Below, in pieces: positions 18,571 through 29,260 of a stretch of 64,000 nucleotides of DNA (positions within the stretch are counted from its first letter, which is position 1; each line of letters begins with the position of its first letter). The position numbers were made by a program, and so were the translations under genes. The notes under the pieces are model-generated. The model was not told the DNA's origin. It searched no databases and worked only from the letters and a program-made list of their open reading frames with translations. The DNA lies in NCBI GenBank assembly GCA_963575745.1, contig CAUYUJ010022049.1:65329-129328 (forward strand), read 5' to 3'. This DNA is from Prorocentrum cordatum. Taxonomy: Eukaryota; Sar; Dinophyceae; Prorocentrales; Prorocentraceae.

Positions 18571-19921
18571 CTATGGACTGGTTCTCCTCCTCGCTGCCCT
18601 TCCTGATGGTCTCCTCCATGTCCCCCTCCCCGTCCTCCAGCACCTTGTTGGCTACATCACCTACGTAGCCCGTGGGGGCGATCTGCTCTGTATAGTCTGG
18701 CTGCCACGGTCTGGCTGCTTCCACATGCGGGTACCATCCTTCGAGAACTGCACAATCGGCTACCTTCTCCATAATTGGGCCCGAGTAGCTCTTGCAAAAC
18801 AACTGCGTGGCTCCTGTGTCGCCTGGAAAGAGGCCAGCCTGCGCCTGCTGCCAGAACGAACTGCTCTCGTCCTCTAACAGGAGCATGTTGTGCCTAATCC
18901 TATACATGATGAGCTTCCTAGCAGTAGGTGCATAGTACGCGTGCGCACTGTCGAGTAGGATGTCGCGCCTAATGGTGTAGTACGCGTTCGTAGCATCATG
19001 GCGCCTGAGCATGTGTGTGATACCAGCTGCCTGCACCCTGTACGATCCTACAAGTTGCACGCCCATGGCCAGCTCGCGCCTGCGCCTCCTGAGTCCCCCA
19101 TGAAGCCAATTCGGTGGTTTCCACTTGGGCTCTTTACGCGCGAGTGCAGCAGCGTGAAACGCGCGCCCCGGGCAGCACATGACCATGATTAATATCTCCC
19201 CGTCGCAGTCTAGCTTGTGGTTGTTATTTGGTACGCGTGCTGCCTGTGCACAATGCCACATGACGGGGAATCGCTGATGCTTCCTAGGCACCAACAGGAG
19301 AGCCTTCATCGCGTCCCTGGATCGATCGATCTTCACGAACTCCTGATCGAATCCGATGCCTTCGCCGATCTTGGGCTTTCTCTCGTTGGCCCACTTCGGG
19401 TGAACAAGCAGGCGTAGTAGCTCTGGTGGCAAGCTCCAACTTGGCCACGCTCGCCAAAAGCGTAACTTCCATACAGCACGACTGAGCAAACCCCAGTCTT
19501 CAGCAACAAGATACAAAGCCTCCGACTCCTCCATCGCCCCCCTCCCCTCCTGATCTATCTCGTTTTTGACCTGCATCGGGTGCTTCTCGATTGCCTGGCA
19601 CCCGCCCGAGAGAGGCTGGAGACGCATCCTGTGGGCCCATGCCCTTGCCGATGCTGAGCTGTTCGGCGTCGCCGCAAATCGGCGCTGTCGGGGGCCCCGA
19701 CGCCTACATGCTAACAGTCTCGCTAACTTCTGAACTAGGTAGTTGTTCTGTTCGCGTGCTGCTGCTGCTTTAAGCTCTTGTGCTCGGCGCTCTTGTATTT
19801 GCTGCCAATATTTCGCGCTGGCTTGTCTTATATGCTTGCTCATGTGCTGTATATGTATGGCAAGTGCTTCTATGTCTTCTACGCGTGCTGCTGATTCACG
19901 AAATCCCCGTCTAGCTTTCAA
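18323..19921 (-). CDS. reverse transcriptase domain of element D1
   Basis: This is a 532-codon open frame. A long N-terminal linker precedes the RT core. Motif A is RRHDATNAYYT with Asp309, motif B QAGLFPGDTGAT (361-372), motif C YVGD (419-422), and KYHIRYLGG (497-505) matches motif E. The usual first Asp of the YxDD pair is Gly421 here, which should cripple polymerisation unless the family tolerates it. The C-terminal 25 or so residues are out of frame with the thumb, which continues in another frame from about 18500. The reading start is uncertain because the upstream linker crosses poly-C runs at 20091-20125. Confidence 0.75.
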   Translation of the reverse strand: MKARRGFRESAARVEDIEALAIHIQHMSKHIRQASAKYWQQIQERRAQELKAAAAREQNNYLVQKLARLLACRRRGPRQRRFAATPNSSASARAWAHRMRLQPLSGGCQAIEKHPMQVKNEIDQEGRGAMEESEALYLVAEDWGLLSRAVWKLRFWRAWPSWSLPPELLRLLVHPKWANERKPKIGEGIGFDQEFVKIDRSRDAMKALLLVPRKHQRFPVMWHCAQAARVPNNNHKLDCDGEILIMVMCCPGRAFHAAALARKEPKWKPPNWLHGGLRRRRRELAMGVQLVGSYRVQAAGITHMLRRHDATNAYYTIRRDILLDSAHAYYAPTARKLIMYRIRHNMLLLEDESSSFWQQAQAGLFPGDTGATQLFCKSYSGPIMEKVADCAVLEGWYPHVEAARPWQPDYTEQIAPTGYVGDVANKVLEDGEGDMEETIRKGSEEENQSIDEGLGVVGAGQNIAKQENVCYFRGRGARALQRRLCAGEAAGIAGKTKYHIRYLGGLQSATFTPADISRFHPEEVQSHPPRDR

Positions 19922-20109
19922 TAGGGCGCTAACCTCCTGAGCGTGCTGATTGTGGCTCTCGCTGCACAGGGGGGGGGCACTGCTAGCTGGTCGACCGCTG
20001 CTTTGTTGAGAGCACCTATCAATAGTTCATTCATGGCGTCCACGTCACCTATCAGAGAAGCTGTCTCGAACTCGTCCCCAATCTTGCTGACCCCCCCCCC
20101 CCCTGGCTC

Positions 20110-21045
20110 TCAACCCCCCCCCCCCCGAAAACCCACTTGCACACATTGGTAGAGCGCCTCCCTGTTAGGCCTGGGCGGGCGCCTGGGAAGCGGCCCCGCC
20201 GCTATCTGGGCAATCAGCGGTGCGAGTGCGGGTCGGTGATCCCGGGGTCCCCGGGACTTGATGAGCTGCAGTCTACGTGCCGATGAAGAAAGAATATGGA
20301 CCCTCTCGATGGTCTGCAACAACTCTCGTGGGAGGAGAATGTGATCTATGAAGGAACTGCCTTTCTCTCCCACGTATGTCGGCGGTCCCGGGTAGTGCGT
20401 CGTCGCACTGGTGAGCGACCATCCCTCAGCATACGGTCTGAATCTCGACGATGTGGGGGCGATCTTTCCCGCGCCGTGAACACCTGCGACCTGATCGAGT
20501 GGGCTGTGCGGAAGCGCTCCATGCAGGCCTGCCATCAGAATAGGAACGGCACCTCTCTCACGTAGCACCGCCATTGTTGCTGCAATCCGCTCCAGAATCT
20601 GCTCGATACCTCTATCACACCTGGCGCCCACTGGACGAAGTCTCCCGATGGGGGAAAATATGCCCATATAAATCCAAGCCTGAGGCCCTGAGCCTCTACC
20701 ACCACGCCGAGCACTCGTCCTCTGATTCCTTTCGGCACGTCGAAGACCCCCCTGATGCTCTTCCTCGGGAATCTCGACTTGCGTAGTAGCAGCGTCACGC
20801 CGCAACTCTTGGTGGTGCACTGCCCGTGCGAGCAGCCCGCCTCGATGGTGCAATGCTGCCCGACCAGCCTCGTGTCTTCGGCGACTTCGCCTCGACTCTT
20901 CAACTGGGTGCCAATGAGCCCTATGGCATCCTTGCTGCCCAGCTCGCGCGCGATGTCTAACAATCGATTGAACGTGTTCGCACACTGTGGGTTGTGCAAG
21001 ACCAATCTCAACAGGCCTGCCGCCATGGCGGCGCTGCCGCCGCCA
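20110..21045 (-). pseudogene. EEP endonuclease domain of element D1, frameshifted
   Basis: The N-terminal half, in one frame (about 21045-20560), reads RLVLHNPQCANTFNRLLDIA, then IGLIGTQ, SCGVTLLLRKSRFP and LGFIWAYFPP. The C-terminal half, in another (about 20590-20150), gives SSFIDHILLP, ARRLQLIKSRG and PRDHRPAL, the S-x-I-D-H and D-H motifs of LINE endonucleases. The central G-D-x-N motif reads AGLHGALP, so a catalytic Asp is lost. The long frame running upstream is poly-Pro from simple repeats and is not part of the gene. Confidence 0.75.
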
Positions 21046-21059
21046 GGCAGGCTTGCATG

Positions 21060-21062
21060 CAT

Positions 21063-21098
<36 letters not shown>

Positions 21099-21600
21099 AT
21101 GCGCCCGCGGAAGGTAGTGAAGGTGCGGCCTCTTCACGGGCGGCGCTCGCGCGGCGCGCCTGCCCCGGGCCAACTGGAGGAGGGGGGGGGGGGGGGGGCT
21201 GCCGCGGGGAGGCGGCGAGCCCCCATCGCACAAGGGCGCGCGCGCACCCCGCCCCCCGCCGAGGAGGAGGAGGGGGAAGAGGAGGAGGAGGACGAGGGGA
21301 GGAGGAGGGAGGAGAGGACGAGGAGGGGGGGAGGAGGAGGAGGGAGGAGGAGGAGGAGGAGGAGGAGAGGAGGGGAGGAGGAGGGAGGAGGAGGAGGAGG
21401 AGGAGGAGGAGGAGGAGGAGGAGGAGGAGGGGGGGGGGCGGAGGAGGAGCAGGAGGAGGAGGAGGAGAAGGAGGGGGAGGAGGAGGGGGAGGAGGAGGAG
21501 GAGGAGGAGGAGGAGGAATATGGGGGAGGGGGGGAAGCAGGAGGAGGATGAGCAGGAGGAGGAGGGGGAGGGCGAGGAGCACTGAGTGCTGCTCGCGGAG
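21060..21600. repeat. poly-G tract and (GGA)n array inside element D1
   Basis: 35 consecutive G at 21063-21097, a second G run near 21182-21199, then (GGA)n to about 21590. It sits between the ORF1 remnants and the endonuclease of D1. The interval 21600-22145 has only weak coding character. Confidence 0.92.
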
Positions 21601-22144
21601 GCCCGTCCACTCCCCGACAACGCGAACTACCTTCTGAGCGTCGCTATCGCGACTACCTGCCCCCGGCCGGCAGATATGGATGGGCCTCAGGCCTCTCGGC
21701 CATAGGCCGCGTTTCCCCTGTAGGTGGCCTCCCCCGTTTGGCGCGCAGCCTGGGGTGGAGCGCCCCCTTAGTGGGCCGACGATCATGCATCCCCTCCCCT
21801 CCCAGAGCCCCGCTCCAAACCCGTCCCTCCCCCGCGACTGTCAGCGCGCCAGCGGCCTCCCCCCTTGCTAGGAGGTGGCATCGCGGGCATCGCCGAGTCG
21901 CGCCTGCCTCGCCCACGGCCGCGGCCACTCCCTTTACTGAGAGGAGGCTGAAGGGGAGGTGCACCACAAGAAGAGAAGGCAACACGTCCGAATCAAACAT
22001 GACTGTTGGATGCAATGCTGGCTGCCGCTGCTGCGACGGCTCTCGCGCAACACCTCTGGCAATTAAGCTGGCCAGTCCCTCGCTCTGCTGAAGCATGGCA
22101 GGCGCTGGCAAGCTAATCGCGCCTCCTTGCCCGCCCGTTTGCCC

Positions 22145-23052
22145 TCAACCTCCTCGACCACGCCCCCCTCGAGTGGCCCCCGCGGGGCCGCGCCTGCGAA
22201 GCGGCTCACCTGCGCGGTCTGGAGGGGGAAGTACGACGCGTGGTTCCACACCTCCAATCTGCGCGCGCCTGGCCTGCGCTGCCGCGACGGGGATCCCAGT
22301 CTGCGGCGACGGCATGTCGCCCCTGACCTTCTCGTAGCGGCACGGGGGGATCATCTCCGCGAGCTGCTGCGGAGCGCGGCGCAGGGCGACCTCGTTCCAG
22401 TAGGTGTGGGCGAGCTTGAAGCTCGCCTCGTCGGGGTGCGAGCCTTTCTCGCTGACGGCCAAGACCGCGGGGCTGGCTGATGACGGCGATGCGCGGATTG
22501 CCGCGCGCCTTGAAGTCGACCGCGGCCCCTGACTTCTGCGCCCGCTTCATCTCCTGGCTGGCCGCGTTGCACTCGGCACCGGCCAGGGCGATAACTGCGC
22601 CAACGTCGATCACCCCTTCCGCTGGGAGCTGGAAGACCTCGCGCCGGGTGCTCTCCCCAGCGCGGCGATCTGGCGGGAGTGCGACAGCGTGAACCGGATC
22701 ACTTTCTGGATCAGTTGGCGCAACTGCTTGAGGTCGTTCTTCGTTGCCCCTCCCTGGGCCGCGTCGTCGCCGCATCCGCCCCGCTTCGCGACCTTGGACT
22801 TTTTTCACCGACGCGGGGCCCCCCTCCAACCAACGTTTCATCCGCTGCAGCATCTCGAGTTCGATGGAACCCGACATCGCGAGACCGCTGGGGAGCTGAA
22901 GCCAGACATGTAGCACGAGTAGCCGTTGCAGGCCAAGGAAGATGGACCAATGCGTGGCTGCGAAGGTCGCCGCGGTCTTCACCTACGAAAACGCACACCC
23001 CGCACTGGTAGCATTTGGGCCCTCCAAAAGCACTATACTTTTCGGGCTCCAT
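22145..23052 (-). pseudogene. ORF1 remnant of element D1
   Basis: An ATG at 23050-23052 opens MEPEKYSAFGGPKCYQCGVC, a Cys-rich start resembling LINE ORF1 zinc ribbons. Coherent peptides follow in changing frames: NDLKQLRQLIQKVIRFTLS, REVFQLPAEGVIDVGAVIAL, QEMKRAQKSGAAVDFKARGN and, from 22462, VSEKGSHPDEASFKLAHTYW, then MIPPCRYEKVRGDMPSPQTG. At least two frameshifts are needed to join them. The likely ancestral role is RNA binding for the element. Confidence 0.55.
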
Positions 23053-23311
23053 CCCCCGCAACAAAAAACTAGAACGCGTGCTGCTAGATTGCGAATGTGG
23101 TGGCGGTGCCGCCAGTGCTTCATTTTTTGGGCCCCCTAGGCGCGGCGATATCAGCGCTCCTGAAGCTAAAGAGTTTGCTTCAGGATCGTGCCGAGGGCCG
23201 CGGACGGCGCGGGCGAAAGTGCACCACGCCCCCGTGGCACGCCGCAAATGCAGCAGCCGACCGCGGAGGAAGTCCTGCAGACAGGACCGACACAAGCATT
23301 GCCAGCATCGC

Positions 23312-23998
23312 TCATCCAGGCACGAACCAACCAGGCCCTTGCCTGACAGGCTTCCACGCACTGGCAACAGCTTGATACCTTCTCGTGAGCACGCGAAGAC
23401 GAGCTTCAAAGATGTCTTCGGCTTGGTCCGACAGGCGAAGACGAATACGATTATGCGCGCAAGCGAACGCATCGCACACGCAGGCGCACAGCAGCGAAAT
23501 CTCATCGGGGAGAGGGTAGAAGAGGATAATGGTTGCAACCGAAGGAATCATAACAGGAGCAACCGGACATCGTGATCTCATCCATCTGACACAAATCTCG
23601 CGACAGCGACGGCAGAACTTGTAGCGGCGCATATCGCCATAGTCTCTGGACATGTCGAACCCGTACTCATGCTGCGAACGCCCGAAGATACAACCACGAG
23701 GAGGGGAGTGGTAGCGAGCACCGGCACAGACACCGCTGGTACACATCCGAAGAACTCTCATGACAAAGCGGGAAGAAGCGGAAGGCGAAATACGGCGATT
23801 CTGAGAGATCAGCGGAGAGAGATCCAGCCCTTTGGATTCGGGAAGCCAGACACGGATACGAAGGAGAAGACCACCACGCGCAGGCAGACCAGGGAGAGGA
23901 AGCGAAAGAAGGCGAGCATAAACTGTACGTTGGAGAATCTCAGGCTGGATAGTTCTCATATCAATAATCCCATGCGCGCTCTGGCTAGTCTTAAACAA
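23312..23998 (-). pseudogene. C-terminal region of element B ORF2
   Basis: The 229-codon frame continues from the RT thumb. It has many Cys/Arg residues (GCIFGRSQHEYGFDMSRDYG, then KFCRRCREICVRW), probably a degraded metal-binding module that follows the RT in this family. The last part (LRVLTRRYQAVASAWKP) is basic. There is no RNase H signature, so B is of a different type from A and C. Confidence 0.55.
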
Positions 23999-24795
23999 TC
24001 AAGCAGAAACGAACGTTGATGCCATCCCCTCGGATATACGACTCGAGCATAGCAAACAACGTTGCTGTCGAGCACGCGCTTGGTCTTCCCAGCAGTCTCC
24101 AACGCCAGGACATTTGGTAGCAAAGCGGATGCGACAAGCATTCGAAGCGGCGAGAATATCTGGAGACTCAAACGGAAACCCAAGCTGCATCAACGACACA
24201 AGCATGTTATACGAGAGCGCATGATATGGACCACAAGTAAGACGCTGTAACATATGCTTATACGTTTTGGTGGCAATATCAGTATCCGGTTCAACTTGCA
24301 TGACAAACTGCAGGACACTGACACACATGAATTTAAACGTTGCAATAGTCATTGCATATCCCAACGACAACGCACGGAGTTGCGCACAGCGGGCCACGAA
24401 CTTCCCCAACGGTCTAATCGACGCCTTGCCAGCAGCATTCGGGCCAATAAAACAGCCCAGGTACTTCAGATCCGTGCAAATATCTATATGTGCAGGCCCC
24501 CTTCCAGCCTCCTGCAACTTCAGTCTAACGCGTTCCTTCCCCATCCCCCCACATGAAAGAAGCCCGCAAGTGCATCCAATAGCGCGGTCTAGGCACAGGG
24601 GGAGTTCCCAAACCAGAGGGAGTGAGTAAAAGAGATCGGTCATCCCGAACAATCAGTCATCCGCACGCGCGAGAGTAAGAGAAAGCTGACGCGGCATCCT
24701 GCGCTGCATCCAGCGCAAAACAAGGTCTAAACATACACAAAATAGAGTCATCGAGCTTGGGTCTCCCTGCCGCACTCCTCGACGGATAGCAAACT

Positions 24796-24842
<47 letters not shown>

Positions 24843-25176
24843 TTCAATGGCGCCGCGCCATAATCGTCAGAGCAAGGCATGCGGTAGAAGCGCTGAATAT
24901 AAAGGAAGGAACACACATAGAAGAGAGCACGGTGCGCAGCCAGACATGAAGAATACATGGGAAAACAGCGGCAAACCCGTAGAGAAGATGGCGGCCGAGT
25001 CGAGCCCGAACGGGGTCCTGCTTAAGGCCCCACCCTTCAGCCTGAACAAGAACAACATTAGTGAGCATTTGTCTCCCTTTCACACACTTCTGAAGCGACG
25101 CAACAGTGGCAATAGATAACTGATTCAGCGGCATGCAACGCAAGCTAGATAGCAGTTTGGCATCAGTGGTGGCCAT
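23999..25176 (-). pseudogene. reverse transcriptase domain of element B
   Basis: QKCVKGRQMLTNVV precedes motif A, which reads LLYGFAAVFPC; the catalytic Asp usually found at the Gly position is missing. Motif B is FAIRRGVRQGDPSSMTLF and motif C is ARADD followed by TGA. LKYLGCFIGPNAAGK then matches motif E. A 45-nt C run lies between motifs A and B. Four separate open frames carry these pieces, so the domain is clearly dead. Confidence 0.85.
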
Positions 25177-25278
25177 CGACAGTGGCCTCGTGCATACACA
25201 ATGTCTGACGACGTTCCCATCCCCATCCCCTGGCCCCTCCCGTTTCGGTAAACAAATAACAGTAAAATCCCCCTCATC

Positions 25279-25659
25279 TCAGTCGGCAGCTCCACTACCG
25301 CCCCGCGCGCGATCTCCAGATAAAAGTTGGAGATGTCGAGGCGCATTCCCAGCACGCCAGCAATAGTATTGAATACCATCAGGACCAGGCATAGAGTTAC
25401 GACACGACCGAATCAACTGGTAAAAACTCTCATAAGATACTTCCCAAGAAATCTCTTCTCCACCAGGCTTGCTAGTCACATCCTGAGCCCGAACGGAACC
25501 ATTAGGACCACTCCCAGGGACAACCTGAACATGAGCTAGAATGTCACCCCAGTGTTCACGATCCGCAGGGACCACATCGCAAACATTGCCCCAGTACTGA
25601 GCTAGGCAAGCAGCGGATGCCTCCAATGAAGCACACGGACGCCCCCTTTCATCAAGCAC
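25279..25659 (-). pseudogene. pre-RT region of element B
   Basis: A 127-codon frame containing CRNSMPGPDGIQYYCWRAG, the PGPDGI-type motif that normally precedes the first RT motifs in LINEs. The frame changes before the RT core. Confidence 0.7.
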
Positions 25660-25743
25660 AGCAGACAGATACGTACGACGTTTGAACTTTCGCCAAATTT
25701 ATTGCTTACGTCGTAGCTTCCTAAGAGCATTCGCTTTCGATTC

Positions 25744-26154
25744 CTACTGCATGTTCTTATCATTGGACACCTCCTCCTCCTCCTCCTCCTCCTCCTCCTC
25801 CTCCTCATTGAGCATGGCAGCGTGCACATCTTGCGCGTGACTGCAAAGGCCGTCGACACCGTTGCACTGCGCACTGCCGGCATCAGAGAACTGCTGCAGC
25901 ACCGGGTGAGAAGACAGCGCCCTACAGAGCAGGTGGTCTTGTTGCACACGGATGCCGCGGAGAACGACCATGCACCAGTGATGCTGCTCAGCTTTCTGCA
26001 CCGCAATCCGCTCCGATTGCTGTCGGCGAAGAACGGGCGCAATCTCCTGCGCGATGCTTTTAGCCCCTGCTAAAGCAGAAGCTGCGTCGAGCACGTTTAA
26101 CTCATCCTCGCGATCCTCCGGCATTTTTTTTGGACGCCTTTTGGCGCGCTTCAT
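25744..26154 (-). pseudogene. linker between endonuclease and RT of element B
   Basis: MKRAKRRPKKMPEDRED opens a basic then helical stretch of 136 codons that ends in poly-Glu from a (CTC)n tract at 25770-25805. I recognise no motif. Its position between nuclease and RT makes it the interdomain linker. Confidence 0.5.
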
Positions 26155-26209
26155 TCTTACTCAGCCAATTGGGGATCACCGGGGGGGGGTCGCCAGACGA
26201 CGGGCGATA

Positions 26210-27300
26210 CGTCGTAATCTGCGCCAGAACAGGAATATGATCAGAGGTACGCGAGAAACATAACTTACCAATCACAGCTGACTGGGTCGTGAGATCAGCT
26301 ATGAGCGCGGCAGGCAGAGACGAGTAGATACGATCGAGCCTAGACGAGTGGGCAACATAACCATCCCGCAGCTCTCGTCGGGCGTCTTCGGCTTGAAAAA
26401 TTCAATCCACTGGCCACACTTGCGATGACAAACCTCTTGGCACCGAGAGTCGCCATTAGACCATCCACCCCCATCTGGAAACGCGCGGCCCTCATCTTCG
26501 AGAGTGAAATTCTAGTCCCCCAGGATAACCGAGAAGCAATGTGCAGCAGGTGGGGGAGCGAGGAGGATGTTTTCCAAATATTTAGCATATATACGTAGCG
26601 CTTCGCATGCGTTGGGCATGTGCACGTTCACGATGGCGAGGTTCCCAGATCCCCCACGAGCGCGCTCAATAGCATGCGCCCTTCGTGGATAGCATGATGA
26701 GCAATATGTGTAAATTGCCGAGCAAATTCAGGGGATACGTAAGTCACGGCGCCGCCAGCGCGAACCGTGTCGGGGAACATAGTGGCGCCAATACTCGAGT
26801 CTCTCAATTCATTCTGAAGATGAACTACGTCTGCCAACTTACCATGAGTTCCCTGAGCACGTACAATCTGATAATTCCGACAACGACGAGTAAAGTTCCG
26901 ATATCTGCTGGCAGCGTTCTTCTGCCGCCGAGTTCTCGCAGAGGCAAACAGACCGCGCGCGTTCCACTCGACGGCGCTGAGCGGGGAGGAGGGGGGGAGA
27001 GGCTGTCGGTGCACTGCAGCGCAAGGTGGCCACGTCGGCGGCGGCCCCACGACCGCGGGCGGAGCGATGGGGCAAACAGGCAGAGACTCTGCCCGAACAA
27101 CAAGGCAAGTAGACAATTCAGGATCAGACGATGACGAAGAAGAGCTGGACATCGAAGTAGACGAGGAATACGCAGATGAGGAGACGCTGCTGGTAGAAGC
27201 CACAGAGGAGTCTGAATTAAACCGAAGCCGACGCGGTAGCGTGAGACCCCTATCATCGCGCACAGGAACATGTCCGTTGGACACACTCTCGCAGGGGGGA
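26210..27300 (-). pseudogene. EEP endonuclease domain of element B
   Basis: After a Ser-rich leader, SAVEWNARGLFASARTRRQ starts the nuclease (27284-26628 frame), with VRAQGTHGKLAD and RAGGAVTYVSPEFA. The frame changes near 26640. The next frame gives LAIVNVHMPNACEALRIYA, VILGD-stop-NF (a TAG where a Trp is usual), LDRIYSSLP and SDHIPVLAQI, which are the metal-binding and catalytic landmarks of LINE endonucleases. It is broken by one frameshift and one nonsense codon. Confidence 0.8.
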
Positions 27301-27344
27301 GACCCCGGGCAGGTAGCTGTCGGCGTAGCTGGTTGGAGAGCATG

Positions 27345-28198
27345 TCAATCATGATGCTGGCAATTCTCAATCCAAGACTTCATGGCCCCGGCTGAGATCC
27401 CCCAGAACTGTAGATCGGGAAGATGTGGGCGCGGCTGCATGCGACCAAGCCCGTCCATCTCACACTTGGCCAGCACGAAATGGTCGGTCTCCGTCCTCGC
27501 GAAGAACTCATTCCGAAACCCATTCGCGCCAACCTTCATCGAGTCCTAGCAGCGGTTCGTGTCTTTGAGATGCTGCGCCACTGGGGCCAGAGCTTGGCCA
27601 TGAAACGTTGGCGCGTACGAGCGCCATCAGGAAGGTCAGCCCGAATCATCAGGCGGTGCTCCTTCTGGTCACGAGGGTCTCGCCATTTAGCCCCCTGTGC
27701 AATGAACCAGTTGTTGAACTCTGTGGCAGGCTCGGACGAGGAGAAGTGGATGGAGAAGCTCTGGCTGGTCTTGGCAAACTTCGTTGTGGTGCCACTGAGA
27801 AAATGCTGCGGACATGCAGCTTCGAGTCGTGTCCATGTGGAGCGGCGCGTGGTCTCAAGGATCGCGCGTGGGTATCCTGATGCCCAGAGTATTCCTGGCT
27901 CAACTTGTTGATTCTCGAGCGAGCCAGTGGTGCCAGCAACGCGAGGACGTTTCGTTCCAGCATACGTTGACGCCATCGATGATGGTGGGGCCTTTCTCAA
28001 CGACTCAATGCTACGTTATGACTCCTGCTGCTTCGCTTGAAGTTCTTGCGCTTTGATCTCAAGCGCCGCCATTCGACCGTCGATCTGAGTCACTTGGCTA
28101 GTCAATATTTTATTAAACTCGCCCACGTTCGATGTCAGCGTTGCAAGCTGTCCAATAACGAAAGCTGCGAACCATGCAGGGGCAGCATCCGCATTCAT
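27345..28198 (-). pseudogene. ORF1 of element B
   Basis: ATG 28196-28198 opens MNADAAPAWFAAFVIGQLAT, followed by a coiled-coil segment (DGRMAALEIKAQELQAKQQ). A TAA at 28016-28018 interrupts the frame, and coding resumes in the same frame with KAPPSSMASTYAGTKRPRVA and a long central domain (FNNWFIAQGAKWRDPRDQ). A second stop follows at 27536, then a short C-terminal frame (GANGFRNEFFARTETDHFVL). The layout of coiled coil plus a central domain resembles LINE ORF1 RNA-binding proteins, but I infer this from position. Confidence 0.6.
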
Positions 28199-28333
28199 GA
28201 CTGCGCGCGGTACTGCTCGGAACACAAAGATGGGAGCGTAGCCGAAATCGAGGGGCCTTAATTATCCCCGCAATCCCTCGATCCTCCCTGTCGGCTGCGC
28301 CACAGGATCGATCTCCAGGGCGAAGGTTTGAGC

Positions 28334-28355
28334 CTTGAGCCAAAATGGCTACGGA
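28334..28355 (-). other. dinoflagellate spliced leader sequence
   Basis: The minus strand reads TCCGTAGCCATTTTGG then CTCAAG, an exact match to the conserved 22-nt dinoflagellate SL. It is followed by GCTCAAAC, possibly a clipped earlier SL. It marks the 5' end of a retroposed, trans-spliced transcript (element B). Confidence 0.88.
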
Positions 28356-28654
28356 CGATGTCGCAAGTGCTCCAGTGATCTTTCCTTGTGGCAGACCTGC
28401 AGGGGCAAATTGAAGCAGAGGTCATGTCACTGTTCTGGTCTCCTCCGCCAACACCTCTGCGAGAACTTCCCCCGTGGCATCAGCGCCGCGCACGCATGTG
28501 GTAAACTGTGTGATTCCTGGGCTATCGCCTCCACATCTCCAGGCGCTTGTTGATGGCCAGGGGGTGGCATTTCATAAATTGAGGAGCGCCCGCGTACTCC
28601 GGCAAAGCCGAGGGCAGCAGAATCTTTTAGTTTTGGCATATACGCCTCTTCGGC

Positions 28655-28810
28655 CTTCACGGCGTTGCAAACGGCCCACGAGGCCTCTAAGACCGCCCAA
28701 GGGGGCACTAAGAGGGCCCAAGAGGCTCCCAAAAGGGCCCAAGCCAGCGCCAAGACGACCCAAGAGGCGCCCAAGAAGGCCCAAGAGAGCTCGGAGTCGG
28801 CACCAAGAGT
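28655..28810. repeat. GGCCCAAGA minisatellite
   Basis: Imperfect units such as GCCCAAGAGGCGCCCAAGAAG encode KRAQEAPKRAQ-like peptides on plus and GASWALL-like peptides on minus, as in 1-480. The neighbouring 28810-29100 holds nothing I recognise. Confidence 0.75.
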
Positions 28811-29103
28811 CAGCAAAGCCGAGGGCAACATAATCTTTCATGGCCTCCTCATCCTCAAAAAGAAGCCACCGGCACTCGGACGTGCGAGACAGCAAGGCTT
28901 CGGCGCCGGGACACTCCATAGTAGCATCGCCGACGTCCGTGCCCACGCGCTTAGCCCAAGGGGAAGCCCACTCCGTCACAGCCGTCATATTCACAGGGCC
29001 AATAATCGTCTTGCTCAAACCGCATATCTCCCCCCAAAAGGACAAACAATACTTGTGCGCGTGCCCCCTGATGTGCAACCCAACTCTGGTGACCCCCACT
29101 GCA

Positions 29104-29260
29104 GCCTTAGGTGGAGCTCCCTATGGGGCCACGAAGCGCTGTATTGGGTGTGGCGGACGCATGTGGCCACCCCCACTGGGAGGGGGGGCAGCGGGAGGAG
29201 GAGACGCGGGGACCGTCTCTTCAAAACGAGGACCCAACACCACAGGATGGTTGGGAAAAG
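29104..29260 (+). repeat. inverted copy of the 30.67-31.02 kb block
   Basis: GGTGGAGCTCCCTATGGGG (29110) matches the 90-bp repeat unit in reverse orientation. 29200-29252 is a perfect 53-bp reverse complement of 30673-30725. The two blocks share the same order of parts, but the second has gained CAT and CTC arrays. Confidence 0.85.

Larger units (their letters stand above)
16677..23052 (-). mobile_element. decayed LINE element D1
   Basis: On the minus strand I can follow ORF1 remnants (23052-22145), EEP nuclease pieces (about 21045-20110), RT (19921-18323), RT thumb plus zinc fingers (18570-17440) and a C-terminal acidic domain (17411-16677). Frame changes separate most parts. Long homopolymers interrupt the coding path: 35 G at 21063-21097 and two poly-C runs at 20091-20125. 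It belongs to the same family as D2: the nuclease N-terminus (NPQCANTFNRLLDI against NPQSAGMSERLEDI) and the zinc-finger entry (NPWARQAQQDLDAL against TPWAKQLKEDLDAL) match. Confidence 0.8.
23312..28355 (-). mobile_element. decayed LINE element B with spliced leader at its 5' end
   Basis: A perfect SL copy (28355-28334, minus) is followed directly by the element: a coiled-coil ORF1, EEP nuclease, linker, RT and Cys-rich C-terminus, down to about 23312. Frames change at about 26640 and 25250-24950, and in-frame stops occur in ORF1, in the nuclease and straight after the RT motif C. 45 consecutive C (24798-24842) separate RT motifs A and B. It is a dead copy of a transcript that had been trans-spliced. 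Confidence 0.8.
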
